Shown: piece after piece, positions 48,986 through 58,334 of the stretch
Layout of the letters: every line of letters begins with the position of its first letter
How positions within the stretch are numbered: the first letter of the stretch is position 1
NCBI RefSeq assembly: GCF_021365465.1
Contig: NZ_CP089932.1
Coordinates: 3,534,001 to 3,598,000 of the forward strand
Length of the DNA: 64,000 bases
Reading direction: 5' to 3'
Origin: Erwinia tracheiphila
Lineage (GTDB): Bacteria; Pseudomonadota; Gammaproteobacteria; Enterobacterales; Enterobacteriaceae
The notes under the pieces: generated by a model
Told to the model about the DNA's origin: nothing
Databases searched by the model: none
What the model saw: the letters and a program-made list of their open reading frames with translations, nothing else
Program-made: the position numbers and the translations under genes

Positions 48986-50197
48986 TTAACGCACGGGCTG
49001 ACCCCGCTTCTGTCGCCACTGCCAACCCCACAGCAACGCAATCGCCAGCGCAAACAGCGTACCAAAAACGATGCCGGTTGCCACTACAGGTGCTCCGAGA
49101 CTTATTACCAGCGAATAGATGCCGAGCATCAGCAGCATCACGCTGTTTTCACCCAGATTTTGTACCGCGATGGCATTACCCACACCCACGCTCTCTTTCC
49201 CGCGAACCTGTAATAGCGCATTGAGCGGCACCACGAAAAAACCACCCAGCGCACCGATAGCCATTAACAGCCCGTAAGCCCCCACCATCGTATGCTGCAA
49301 CGAGAAGCCAATCACCGCCACGCCAATTAACACGCCTGCGGGCATGCAGCGGTTTACCGCTTTCAGGGTCACCAGTCTCGCCGCTGCACCTGCACCAATA
49401 ACGATGCCCACAGCGACCATCGCATTCAGCAAGGTGGGCGTCTTATTGTCGGTGACGCCCAGCGCCACCGGCACCCACAGCACCAGCAGGAAGCGAAGCG
49501 TTACGCCCGCTCCCCAGAACAGGCTGGTGCCTACCAGTGAGAAACGCGTCCGGGCGTCTTGCCAGAGCACCACACAGGCGTGAAAGAAGCTGGCCGACAT
49601 CCTTATCGGATGCCACTGCTGCCCCGGACGCGCCGCATCCAGACGGGGTATCAGCAGATTAGCCGCTACCGCCAGTGCATACACAATCACACAGACAGAC
49701 AGCCCGGCCAGCAAATGCCAGTCCGCCAGCACGCCCCCGGCAACAGAGCCTGCGAGGATCGCGGCAATGGTGGATGCCTCCATCAGGCCGTTAGCTTTCA
49801 CCAGGCTGCCGCCGTGGGATATCTCGCCCAGAATGCCGTACTTCGCGGTTGAGTAAGCCGCCGCACCGATGCCCACCAAGCTGTAGCCCAGGAAAGGATT
49901 CAACCCAAAGCAGATAACCAATGCCCCAAGCAGCTTCAGCCCGTTAGCGAACATCATTACCCGACCTTTAGCGAAACTGTCAGCAATCTGACCGACAAAA
50001 GGCGCGAGAATGATATAGGTGGCCACAAAGACCATTTGCAGCATGGGCTGGCTCCATGCAGGCCAGGATTGCTGCTTGAGTACAGCAAGGGTTGCAAACA
50101 GCAGTGCATTATCGCCAAAGGCAGAAAAAAACTGCGCAGCAATGACCGCCATCATGCCGCGTGACAAAAGCCTTTCACTGCGTGCTGCACTGTGCAT
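48986..50197 (-). CDS. lplT: lysophospholipid transporter LplT
   Basis: A 403-residue major-facilitator protein that flips lysophospholipids across the inner membrane for re-acylation by Aas. About 12 hydrophobic segments; the block [20 protein letters not shown] starts the first. The ATG at 50197 has GGAG seven bases upstream and fits E. coli (397); longer starts at 50239 or 50203 are less likely. It overlaps the end of aas by 23 bp. Confidence 0.95.
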   Translation of the reverse strand: MHSAARSERLLSRGMMAVIAAQFFSAFGDNALLFATLAVLKQQSWPAWSQPMLQMVFVATYIILAPFVGQIADSFAKGRVMMFANGLKLLGALVICFGLNPFLGYSLVGIGAAAYSTAKYGILGEISHGGSLVKANGLMEASTIAAILAGSVAGGVLADWHLLAGLSVCVIVYALAVAANLLIPRLDAARPGQQWHPIRMSASFFHACVVLWQDARTRFSLVGTSLFWGAGVTLRFLLVLWVPVALGVTDNKTPTLLNAMVAVGIVIGAGAAARLVTLKAVNRCMPAGVLIGVAVIGFSLQHTMVGAYGLLMAIGALGGFFVVPLNALLQVRGKESVGVGNAIAVQNLGENSVMLLMLGIYSLVISLGAPVVATGIVFGTLFALAIALLWGWQWRQKRGQPVR

Positions 50198-52349
50198 GAT
50201 CATTCTCCGGCTGTTCAGCCATGCTTTTGAGCGTGACAAAATCAGGCTTGCCGCTGCCCAACAACGGCAATTGCTTCAGAAAGCGAATATCACGCGGCAC
50301 CGCCAGTTCCATATTGTCCTGCCTGCGGGCAGTGTGCCTGAGCGCCTCGCGCGTCAGATGGGGGTCCGTGGTGAACAGCACCAGCGCCTCACCACGCTGA
50401 CCGTCCGGCTTTACCGCCGCCGCGTGATTCTTATCCGGGGATGCGGCCAGCGCAATACGCTCAACGGTTTCCAGCGAGATCATTTCACCGGCAATTTTGG
50501 CAAAGCGCTTCATCCGTCCCTGAATCTGGCAAAAACCCTGGACATCAAAGCTGACAATATCGCCGGTGTCATACCAGCCCGGTTCCATCCGGCCCTCACC
50601 GTTATCCGCCTGCGGCGCTTCCAGCACGCCCGGATTATTCACGCGCAAATAACCTTTCATAATATTCGGGCCGCAGAGTTGCAGCTGGCCACCCTGCTCA
50701 ATGCCCGGCACAGCGATAAGCCGGAAGTCCATTCCCGGCAGAATACGACCAACGGTGTTGTTTCGGACCGCCATCGGCACGTTAATGGCTACGACGGGCG
50801 CACATTCGCTCACGCCGTAGCCTTCAAGAATACGGATGCCAAATTTATCCATCCATGCCTGCCGGGTAGCGTCCTGCAATTTCTCTGCGCCAGCCACCAC
50901 GTAGCGCAGGCGGGCAAAATCATACGGATGAGCAAAGCGGGCATAGTTGCCCAAAAAAGTGGAAGTACCGAACAGCACCGTACAGTTCCGGTCGTATACC
51001 AGCTCTGGCACCATACGGTAATGTAGCGGGCTGGGATAGAGAAACACCTGTGCGCCGGTAATCAGCGGCGTAAACAGGCCCACCGTCAGGCCAAAGGCGT
51101 GAAAAAGAGGCATCGCCGACATAAAACGATCACGCGGGGTGAAATCCGCTACCGTGCGGATCTGCTCGACGTTAGCAAGCAGGCTTTTATGCGAATGCAC
51201 GACGCCTTTGGGGTCGCCTTCTGAACCGGAAGTGAACAGCACCATCGCCGCCTGTTCCGGCTGCTGTGCCACCGCCGCCTGCATTGGGAAAACCAGTCTG
51301 GAAAGCACCCACAGTTTATCACGCAGGGTAACGGTGCTTTTCAGGTCCTCAAGGAAAATCCAGGTCACCTCGCTGACGCCTTCTGGCAGATACCACAACT
51401 TGCCTTTATCAAGGAACTGACGCAAGGTGAAAATTGTTTTCAGGCCGCAGGCGGTGACGGCACTGCGAATACCTTTCACACCGGCCGTATAGTTGAGCAT
51501 TGCCGGAATACGCCCGCGTGCAGAGGTACCCAAAATCGCCGCTGCCGTGACCGTGGCGTTAGGCAGCAGCAATCCGATATATTCACCAGGCGCGGTATAA
51601 CGCTCAAGAATACGTCCCACCCCCAGGGATTTTTTGAGTAAGCCGCTGTAGCTGTCCACAGCAAAACTGACATCCTCAATGCAGGGCTTGAACCATCCAT
51701 AGCGTGTGCGTGCCGCCAGAAATGCCTGATACAGCGTCTCACGCGGACGTACCGCCATCCGGGCCTCCATCATAATATGATGCAGATGCTCGCCAGCCAG
51801 CCAGCGCCGTTCGCGTGCACTTTTGGCCTCCGGCATCGGCAAAGTTGTCGCTGGCAGGAGTGTGAGAGTGATACGCGGAAAAAGACGCCGCCTGAACACG
51901 CCAGAGAGGCGGCCAAAAGGCGAAAACTCTGCGCCTTCAATACGCATGGGGATAACCGTCGCCTGCGACCTGGCGGCAACCAACCCTGCCCCGTCATAAA
52001 TTTTCATTAACGAGCCGGTCACGGTGATACGCCCTTCCGGGAAAATCACCACAGGACGCCCCTGTCCAATGATTTTAATCAGATATTTTAACGACATGGG
52101 CCGGGCGGGATCGAGCGGAACAAAATCAATCAGCCTGTTCAACCAGCGCATATACCACTGCTCACTGATAGAGGAATAGACCGCAAAAACCGGCTTCACC
52201 GGCAGGAAAACCGCCAGCAAAATGCCATCAAGAAAGGAGGTGTGGTTAGGCACTATCAGCACTTTTTCCCGTGATAAGGCAGAGAGGTCACCGTTCAGAC
52301 GGGTACGAAAACAGAGCCTGAATACCAGACGAAAAAATGAAAAAAGCAT
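50175..52349 (-). CDS. aas: bifunctional 2-acylglycerophosphoethanolamine acyltransferase/acyl-ACP synthetase Aas
   Basis: A 724-residue inner-membrane enzyme (719 in E. coli). The N-terminal PlsC-type acyltransferase domain has the HX4D motif at His36-Asp41 (NHTSFLD) and FPEGR near 114. The C-terminal AMP-binding ligase domain has [19 protein letters not shown] near 390 and [10 protein letters not shown] near 590. It re-acylates lyso-PE brought in by LplT, encoded directly downstream with overlap. Confidence 0.96.
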   Translation of the reverse strand: MLFSFFRLVFRLCFRTRLNGDLSALSREKVLIVPNHTSFLDGILLAVFLPVKPVFAVYSSISEQWYMRWLNRLIDFVPLDPARPMSLKYLIKIIGQGRPVVIFPEGRITVTGSLMKIYDGAGLVAARSQATVIPMRIEGAEFSPFGRLSGVFRRRLFPRITLTLLPATTLPMPEAKSARERRWLAGEHLHHIMMEARMAVRPRETLYQAFLAARTRYGWFKPCIEDVSFAVDSYSGLLKKSLGVGRILERYTAPGEYIGLLLPNATVTAAAILGTSARGRIPAMLNYTAGVKGIRSAVTACGLKTIFTLRQFLDKGKLWYLPEGVSEVTWIFLEDLKSTVTLRDKLWVLSRLVFPMQAAVAQQPEQAAMVLFTSGSEGDPKGVVHSHKSLLANVEQIRTVADFTPRDRFMSAMPLFHAFGLTVGLFTPLITGAQVFLYPSPLHYRMVPELVYDRNCTVLFGTSTFLGNYARFAHPYDFARLRYVVAGAEKLQDATRQAWMDKFGIRILEGYGVSECAPVVAINVPMAVRNNTVGRILPGMDFRLIAVPGIEQGGQLQLCGPNIMKGYLRVNNPGVLEAPQADNGEGRMEPGWYDTGDIVSFDVQGFCQIQGRMKRFAKIAGEMISLETVERIALAASPDKNHAAAVKPDGQRGEALVLFTTDPHLTREALRHTARRQDNMELAVPRDIRFLKQLPLLGSGKPDFVTLKSMAEQPENDHAQCSTQ

Positions 52350-52591
52350 GCCAACTCCATGCGCTTAAAAAAGTTGGCTATAACGATGCAGGATAGCGCA
52401 TGATAACTCAATGCACCGCGCAGAAAATTATGGTGATAGCGGCTTAAGCGGGAGCAAACCAACGATGTATTGACGCATTAAGCCGCAGGACCACGGTGGA
52501 TTGATTGCCCGCCGCAGGCTGACCGCGTTGCGCATGTGGTCAGCCTGCAGGGGAAAGCACAACGTATTTACAAGCCAGGGCAAATGCGTAC

Positions 52592-53789
52592 TCACTGCGG
52601 CAAATTCGTTGCCTGCCAGCCGCCGCCGAGCGCGGCAATCAGCTGCACGCCTGCCACCCACTGGGTGCTTTGCAATGACAGCAGGCTTTGTTGCGAACTC
52701 AGGCTGGTGTTTTCCGTGGTCGTCACGTCGAGATAATCAATCATCCCCGCCTGATACTGGTTGTAGGTCACACGGGCCGATCCTTTCGCAGCCTCAGTTG
52801 CCCGCTGCGGCGTGCGCATTTCATCCTGCAAGGTGCGCAGCTGGACCAGATAATTTTCCACTTCCTGGAAGCCGGTCAGCACGGCCTGACGGTAGCGGGC
52901 GACATCTGCATCGTAGCTGGCACTGGCCTGCTCCACTTTCGATGAGGTAGCGCCAGAATCCAGCAGCCTGCCGCTCAGTTCCGGCCCGAGCGACCAGACA
53001 CGGCTGGGCAGCGAAATCACATTTCGAAATAATGAACTAGTATAGCCGCCGCTGGCACTCAGCGTCAGGTCAGGGAAATACCCGGCAATAGCCACGCCCA
53101 CCGCCGCATTAGCCGCCTCCACATTACGCCCGGCGTAAGCAATATCCGGGCGGCGCTGTAACAGTTCAGACAGCACCGACTGCGGGATAGCCGATAACGT
53201 CGCGGTAAGCGCTGCCGCAGGCAGGCTGAACCCTGCGGGTGTTTTACCCATCAGCATGGTAATTGCGTGCTCGGTTTGCGCACGCTGCCAGCTCAGATCC
53301 AGCACCGACGCGCGGCGCTCTCCAGCTGCGCCTGCGCCAGGGTGGTGCGGATTCACTACCGACCTGATTATTTATTATTGATGATATTCAGATAACGCTG
53401 ACAGGCGTCCACGCTCTGCCGATACAACGCTATTTGTTGATCCATCACCCACAGTTTGACATAGCCCTGCGACAGTTCCGACTGTGTGCTGAAGGTGATG
53501 TTGGCCAGCTGGCGCTGGCCTGCACGAAGTGGCTATTGCTGGTGGTTCGTTGCCCGGTCGTGGAACTGACCGCGGTACCACTGCGCGTGGCGCTTACGCT
53601 CCCCGTGACGTTGGGGAAAAGATCGGAAAGCGCCTCCCCCACCAGCGCTTTTGCCTGACGTCAGCCTTTAGCTTCTTTGTACTGGGTCGGAATATTCGCC
53701 GCGGGGCGCTGATAATCAGTGCCGACCGCACAAACACTCAGCAGCTGTGCCAGTAAAACAGAGGTGAGTTTATTGTTTTTTTTCATCAT
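52592..53789 (-). pseudogene. RND-type outer-membrane efflux factor (NodT family), frameshifted
   Basis: The N-terminus at 53789 reads MMKKNNKLTSVLLAQLLSVC, a lipoprotein signal, then GTDYQRPAANIPTQYKEA and a TGA stop. Later pieces appear in other frames: GEALSDLFPNVTGSVSATRS (ending about 53445), a segment VMDQQIALYRQSVDACQRYL near 53400-53450, and the intact C-terminal half at 52592-53356 with LLQRRPDIAYAGRNVEAANA and the ending LIAALGGGW. At least three frame breaks or stops are needed, so it is a pseudogene. It follows the adaptor relic by four bases. Confidence 0.88.
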
Positions 53790-53792
53790 CGT

Positions 53793-54200
53793 TTAGCGGG
53801 CCAGCGTCTGCCCGGCGCTTTTCAACAACGCCTGATTTTGATTCAGGCTGCCCTGGTACTGGTCAAGGGTTGCCTGGTAGCTGCGCGGATCAATTTGCGC
53901 CAGCCGCTGCCCTTTTTTCACCTTCTGCCCTTCGGTGAAGTAAACCTTCATTAGCGACCATCCACACGACTGGTGACGGCCACCGTGGCACTGGGGACAA
54001 CCGTACCCAGCGCAGTAGGTAAACCGGCACATCTGCCGTGGTGACCACGACCGCATACACCGGCGTCGGCCCATCAAACACCATGGCATGCTGCCCAACT
54101 GGCCCTCCCAGCGGTGGACTGCCTGCAGGATGTCCACAACAATCAGAACAAGTAACAGGATTTTTTACGCAGAGAGGAAGAAGCTTTTCCAGATGTTGGG
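53793..54200 (-). pseudogene. RND membrane fusion protein (MdtA-like) N-terminal relic
   Basis: The frame ending at 53793 contains LMKVYFTEGQKVKKGQRLAQ and IDPRSYQATLDQYQG, the lipoyl-like hairpin of MdtA-type adaptors. Upstream, VFDGPTPVYAVVVTTADVPV and LTALGTVVPSATVAVTSRVDG, also adaptor sequence, lie in different frames. The protein stops at TLAR, so about two-thirds of the adaptor and the entire inner-membrane pump are missing between it and the outer-membrane factor. This indicates a large internal deletion plus frameshifts. The 5' limit is approximate. Confidence 0.82.
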
Positions 54201-54635
54201 ATCATAGGAATCTGCTGATCAGGTAAGAACAAAAATTCAGGGCAACATTTCGCTACCGCCCGGAATAAAACCAGACCAGTAAAACACCGGCCTGATTTCC
54301 TTATGATTGCAGAGGATGATTAGTTTCCACCCCCTGAACGTAAGAATCCCTAATCAATATCTTAACATCTTAACGGCATTCGATACATTAGGCGCGTCGT
54401 TCAATGAATGGGATTAAGGCAAGTGGCTGGCACAGCAGCAGGCACCGCTGATCCCGCCACCACTGCCATTTCTGACATATGGCACCTTGCGTAAGGGCAA
54501 CACGTCCCATGCCTCTTGCAGCGTAACCTGACAGAGAAAGCCCCCAACGACTTATCCTGCAAGGCCTGGCCGAAAGGGGATAATTGTTCCACGCGGCCAT
54601 TTAGAAGAACAGCATAAAAACTCAGGGAAACAGAC
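54201..54635. other. gene-free stretch between the efflux relic and omrA
   Basis: About 430 bp in which I see no supported gene or RNA; it may contain further decayed sequence. Confidence 0.45.
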
Positions 54636-54664
54636 AAAAAAAACCCACGCACGCGCGTGGGTTG
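54636..54664 (-). terminator. Rho-independent terminator of the OmrA-like RNA
   Basis: Stem AACCCACGC/GCGTGGGTT around a short loop, followed on the minus strand by eight T. Confidence 0.92.
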
Positions 54665-54729
54665 GTGCAATCAAAAGGCTGTAAATCTGCCGGGAGCAGA
54701 TTACTTTACCACCAATCAATATCTCTGGG
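54636..54729 (-). ncRNA. omrA: OmrA/OmrB-family small RNA
   Basis: Read on the minus strand, the 5' end CCCAGAGATATTGATTGGTG is nearly identical to the conserved seed of OmrA/OmrB (CCCAGAGGTATTGATTGGTG in E. coli OmrA). The 3' part TTGCACCAACC leads into a strong terminator. The middle differs, as it does between OmrA and OmrB. The location between aas and galR is the omrAB locus. Length is about 94 nt (E. coli 88 and 82). Only one copy is seen. The family is OmpR-activated and represses TonB receptors, OmpT, csgD, flhD and ompR through Hfq. Confidence 0.92.
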
Positions 54730-54849
54730 ACGGTTATGCTCGCAGCTGCACTCCTGGCTTGCCAGCGGCAAAACGCAACGGAGTTAGCGAAAATGCTACC
54801 AGCTGTAAAACATTTGCCGCTTTGTTTACCGACCTTTGCAGGGCGTAAC

Positions 54850-56586
54850 TCAAATACCGTCGTGCGTACTGTAAATCGCATCGGGCGCGATATTCATATG
54901 TTTGAGCACCGGACCAATGATGTTGCCAAATACCGGCGCGGCTACCGAACCACCAAAGTGGTCACCCGCCGTTGGGTGGTTAATCATGATAACCAGCGCC
55001 ACCTGAGGATCACTGGCCGGGGCCACACCTGCAGTGTAGTTAATATAGCCGCCGTCATATTTTCCGCTGCTGCCCATTTTCTCTGCGGTGCCGGTTTTGA
55101 TCGCCAGACGATAGCCCGGCACGGCGGCACGCACGCCACTACCGCCTGGCAGCGCATCACTTTCCATCATGTGTACCACTAAACGAACGGTGTCCTCATC
55201 AGCGACCCGCGTGCCTATTACCGGGGGCGTGACTTTGGTGATTGACAGCGGTCGATAGATGCCGAAGGAGCCAAGGGTTGCGTATTCGTGCGCAATTTGC
55301 AGGGGCGTTACCCGCAAACCATAGCCAAACGAAAAGGTGGCACGTTCAATATCGGCCCAGCGCTCACGGTGCAGAGGGAAATAACCGACGCTTTCACCGG
55401 TCAGCCCCAGCCCTGTCGGCTTGCCCAGGCCAAATGAACGATAGGTATTGACCAATACCTCGGCAGGCATCGCCAACGCAATGTGCGACACGCCGATATC
55501 GCTGGATTTTTGCAGAATGCCGGTCATGGTCAGGCGCGGCCAGTGGCCCACGTCGCGGATTAAATGACCATTAACGCGATATGGCGTGGTATCCAGCAAC
55601 GAATCAGGACGTACCAGCTTGCGGATCAATCCTTCCATGACCACCAGCGGCTTAACCGTCGATCCCGGTTCGTAACTGTCGTTAATGGCCGCGTTACGCA
55701 TTTGCGCCGGAGACACATCGCCAAAATTATTAGGGTTAAATGAGGGATAGGACGCCATGCCTAAAATTTCGCCGGTATCAATTTTTATCAGCACGGCGGC
55801 ACCGGAATCCGCTTTGTTAAGCAATACACCGTCGCGCAACCGGGTGTAGAGAGTGTATTGATCAAACTTATCAATACTCAGCTGGACGGTTGGCGGCTGA
55901 CGCGGCGGTTCATAATTGATCATTGATACAATATTGCCGTTGGCATCCTGGCGATATTTCTCCACGCCCGGCGTACCCTGCAACACCTTGTCGAACCCCT
56001 TTTCCAGCCCGGTCAGGCCGTTGTTATCCGCGCCAACAATGCCAATCAGCGGCGCAGTCGCTTCACTCATCGGATAAAAACGGCTGTCATCATACACGGT
56101 GGTAATCCCCGCCAGATGCAGCTTTGCAATGTCCCTGGCGATGCCCAGCTCAATTTTATGTCCGAGATAGAGAAAGCGGCGTGAGGGATTGGCATTGATT
56201 TGTCGCGCAATATCTTCAGGGCGCTGCTCCAGGACATTGGCCAGATACTGCCATTTTGCACTGGTGAAATCGGGATGCGCCTCCAGCACCCGCTCTGGAT
56301 CGGCAATGATATCCCGCGACGGAACACTCAATGCCAGTGTCTCACCGTTACGATCCAACAACGTACCGCGATTGGTCGGCAGCGTCACCGTACGCAGGGA
56401 GCGTTGGTCCGCCTCCTTTTCCAGCATCGGGTGATTTATCAGCTGCAGGTCGGCAACCCGGACCAACAGCAAAACCAGGCAACTGAACACGCCAAGACAG
56501 ATCAGACGAAAGCGAACAGGATGGAAAGGCGTTTTTGCCTGGTCTTTTGCCAGTAATTTCTTTAAGCGGGGCATGGGTTCTTTCAT
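54850..56586 (-). CDS. PBP3 (FtsI)-like D,D-transpeptidase paralogue
   Basis: A 578-residue class B penicillin-binding protein very similar to FtsI. A membrane anchor is at about residues 26-48 (LICLGVFSCLVLLLVRVADL), then the pedestal domain, then the transpeptidase domain with S309-TVK312 (EPGSTVKPL), S361-S-D363 and K497-TG (IKTGTAEK). The second motif is SSD where FtsI has SSN. The true ftsI belongs to the mra/dcw cluster, so this is a second copy, comparable in concept to PBP3SAL of Salmonella, which serves division at acid pH. It lacks the last ~20 residues of E. coli FtsI. Start codon could also be the ATG four codons in. Confidence 0.9.
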   Translation of the reverse strand: MKEPMPRLKKLLAKDQAKTPFHPVRFRLICLGVFSCLVLLLVRVADLQLINHPMLEKEADQRSLRTVTLPTNRGTLLDRNGETLALSVPSRDIIADPERVLEAHPDFTSAKWQYLANVLEQRPEDIARQINANPSRRFLYLGHKIELGIARDIAKLHLAGITTVYDDSRFYPMSEATAPLIGIVGADNNGLTGLEKGFDKVLQGTPGVEKYRQDANGNIVSMINYEPPRQPPTVQLSIDKFDQYTLYTRLRDGVLLNKADSGAAVLIKIDTGEILGMASYPSFNPNNFGDVSPAQMRNAAINDSYEPGSTVKPLVVMEGLIRKLVRPDSLLDTTPYRVNGHLIRDVGHWPRLTMTGILQKSSDIGVSHIALAMPAEVLVNTYRSFGLGKPTGLGLTGESVGYFPLHRERWADIERATFSFGYGLRVTPLQIAHEYATLGSFGIYRPLSITKVTPPVIGTRVADEDTVRLVVHMMESDALPGGSGVRAAVPGYRLAIKTGTAEKMGSSGKYDGGYINYTAGVAPASDPQVALVIMINHPTAGDHFGGSVAAPVFGNIIGPVLKHMNIAPDAIYSTHDGI

Positions 56587-56875
56587 AGCGGATGAGGGTA
56601 ACTAACGGTGGGTTATATAAAAAATGCCGCCAGGAAAACAGGGAAACTGTGTTTCAGCCTGTGATTGCCCCCACCAAGGCTGGCCGTGCTGAAAGAATTT
56701 TTAATTAAAATTAATCTTATTAGCCCATTCTCAGCAGAGGAACAAAAAACCTGTGCAGCGCGGTGAAACAGAGTATGTAGTCTGTTCGCTGTTGGCCTGT
56801 CAGGATACGAAAAAGATTATAAGCGTACTTTGCGGTTTTATATGCTTTCCGAATGGCTGCTGAATAAAAACGGCG
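56587..56875. other. upstream region of the PBP3 paralogue
   Basis: About 290 bp without a gene. It must contain the promoter of the PBP3-like gene and ends at the duplicated target of the IS4-family element. No operator was recognised. Confidence 0.45.
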
Positions 56876-58311
56876 GCACGAAGGCTAATGCTGGTCACTT
56901 AAGGTGACCAGCAACCTTTTTATCCGGATATTTCCTGCTCTTTACCCTCAACTCTCTCGGGTAACTTCGCTCTCTTCTACCCGGTAACACAAGCCATTTC
57001 GCCTGTTCATACAGGGTTCTCAGTTCTCCCGGCATTTTTCCCGGCGAAGCCCAGGGCAGGGTTATCAGCATCCGGATTATTTCGCTTATCGCTCCACTGA
57101 AGCTCAGCTGGTAAGGCAGGTAATCTCCTTTCAGATGGAACGCCATCTGCACCATCTGATATCGCACCAGGTTATAAGCCAGCAGTACCCCCCATAGCTC
57201 CTGTCTCACCAGCTCCGGCAGGCGACTGCGTAATGTCCACCGGCTGTCCAGCATACCCTGCTTTGCTTCCCGGTAGCCCAGTTCTATTTCCCAGCGGTGG
57301 CGATATAGCTCGCTGATATCTTTACCCGGATAGCGATTCGGGTCTGTCAGTGACGTCAGCACCTGCCTCTCTTTACCGTCTACCCTGCGGGTCAGCAGTC
57401 TTGCCACCATTTCTTCCGGGACCCCTGGCCATTGCTTCCTGGCTCGTGGACTGGTTTTCAGGCATATCAGTTCATCTCCACGCCCCAAACGGCGAACCAC
57501 CTGATACTGTACGTGTTTTTTCAACGGCAACAACCAGTGACGGTGTTCTCCTGCTGTCTGCCAGTGATGAAGCAGACCCATCGAATAAAATCCCTTATCG
57601 AACAGGGTGATACTGTTATTCGGGGTTTTCTCCGTCAGGTGCTCAGCCAGCCGCATTTCACTGACTTTTTCACTGTCGAATGCACTGGCGGCGATCAGAT
57701 GGCTGCTCAGCTCCATCAGACAAACCATTCGCACCTGAGGATAGCCGCCTTCGCCGTACTGGCTGCTGTGTTTACTGAAGACGGCTCTGTTTTCCGGCGT
57801 ATCGGCGGTACGCCAGACCACGCCGTCGACAGCAAACAGATTCAGACCGTGCCATTTTGGATGTGCAGCCTGCTGATTCCAGTGCTGCTGTGTGATATCA
57901 AAAAGCTCCCGCACTGCATTTTCACCCAGAGTCTTACGGCGCTGAATGACAGCGCTGCGTGCGGTAAAAGGAGCTCCGGTCCGGTCAGTAATATCCATCA
58001 GATTGACGATTTCGGTCATCGGACGATCGCAAAAAATGGACATCCCAACGACAAGCCAAATCATGGATTCGAGGGAAAGTTTACGTTTACGCAAAGTAAC
58101 GGTATCGGTCAGGGTGAGCGCCTGCTGAATAAGCTCGGGAGGAATAAGGTCGGCGAGACTACGGGCGCGCTCAGGAGTGGCGGCATTGATGATGCCGAGG
58201 GCCTGGGAAAGTTCCATTTAAAAAGGGTTCCATGATGAACATAGAACCCTTTTTACCGCATAAACCGGATCGGTCAACCGATCCTTAAATGATCGGCATT
58301 AGCACGAAGGC
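56876..58311 (-). mobile_element. IS4-family insertion sequence with target duplication
   Basis: The element spans 56886-58301. Its ends are imperfect inverted repeats: TAATGCTGGTCACTTAAGG on the left, and on the right (reverse complement) TAATGCCGATCATTTAAGG. It is flanked by a 10-bp direct repeat GCACGAAGGC at 56876-56885 and 58302-58311, close to the 10-13 bp that IS4 relatives make. One transposase gene fills the inside. A long inverted repeat, AAAAAGGGTTC/AGAACCCTTTTT, lies just upstream of the transposase start (58219-58255) and may block incoming transcription. The element looks complete and recent. Confidence 0.92.
56895..58217 (-). CDS. IS4-family transposase
   Basis: A 440-residue DDE transposase, intact. 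The IS4 signature Y-(2)-R-(3)-E-(6)-K is seen in [15 protein letters not shown], and the first catalytic Asp region is [11 protein letters not shown], the second [10 protein letters not shown]. The N-terminal domain ([20 protein letters not shown]) is typical of the IS4/IS10-like group. It fills the insertion sequence from 9 bp inside the left end. Confidence 0.95.
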   Translation of the reverse strand: MELSQALGIINAATPERARSLADLIPPELIQQALTLTDTVTLRKRKLSLESMIWLVVGMSIFCDRPMTEIVNLMDITDRTGAPFTARSAVIQRRKTLGENAVRELFDITQQHWNQQAAHPKWHGLNLFAVDGVVWRTADTPENRAVFSKHSSQYGEGGYPQVRMVCLMELSSHLIAASAFDSEKVSEMRLAEHLTEKTPNNSITLFDKGFYSMGLLHHWQTAGEHRHWLLPLKKHVQYQVVRRLGRGDELICLKTSPRARKQWPGVPEEMVARLLTRRVDGKERQVLTSLTDPNRYPGKDISELYRHRWEIELGYREAKQGMLDSRWTLRSRLPELVRQELWGVLLAYNLVRYQMVQMAFHLKGDYLPYQLSFSGAISEIIRMLITLPWASPGKMPGELRTLYEQAKWLVLPGRRERSYPRELRVKSRKYPDKKVAGHLK

Positions 58312-58334
58312 CGCCAATTTTGCTGCTAGCGAGA

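Noticed and set aside
52501..52950. 149-residue plus-strand protein
   Set aside because: It is antisense to the recognisable C-terminal half of the outer-membrane efflux factor.
54736..55182. 148-residue plus-strand protein
   Set aside because: It overlaps the OmrA upstream region and the 3' end of the PBP3-like gene in antisense, with no similarity.
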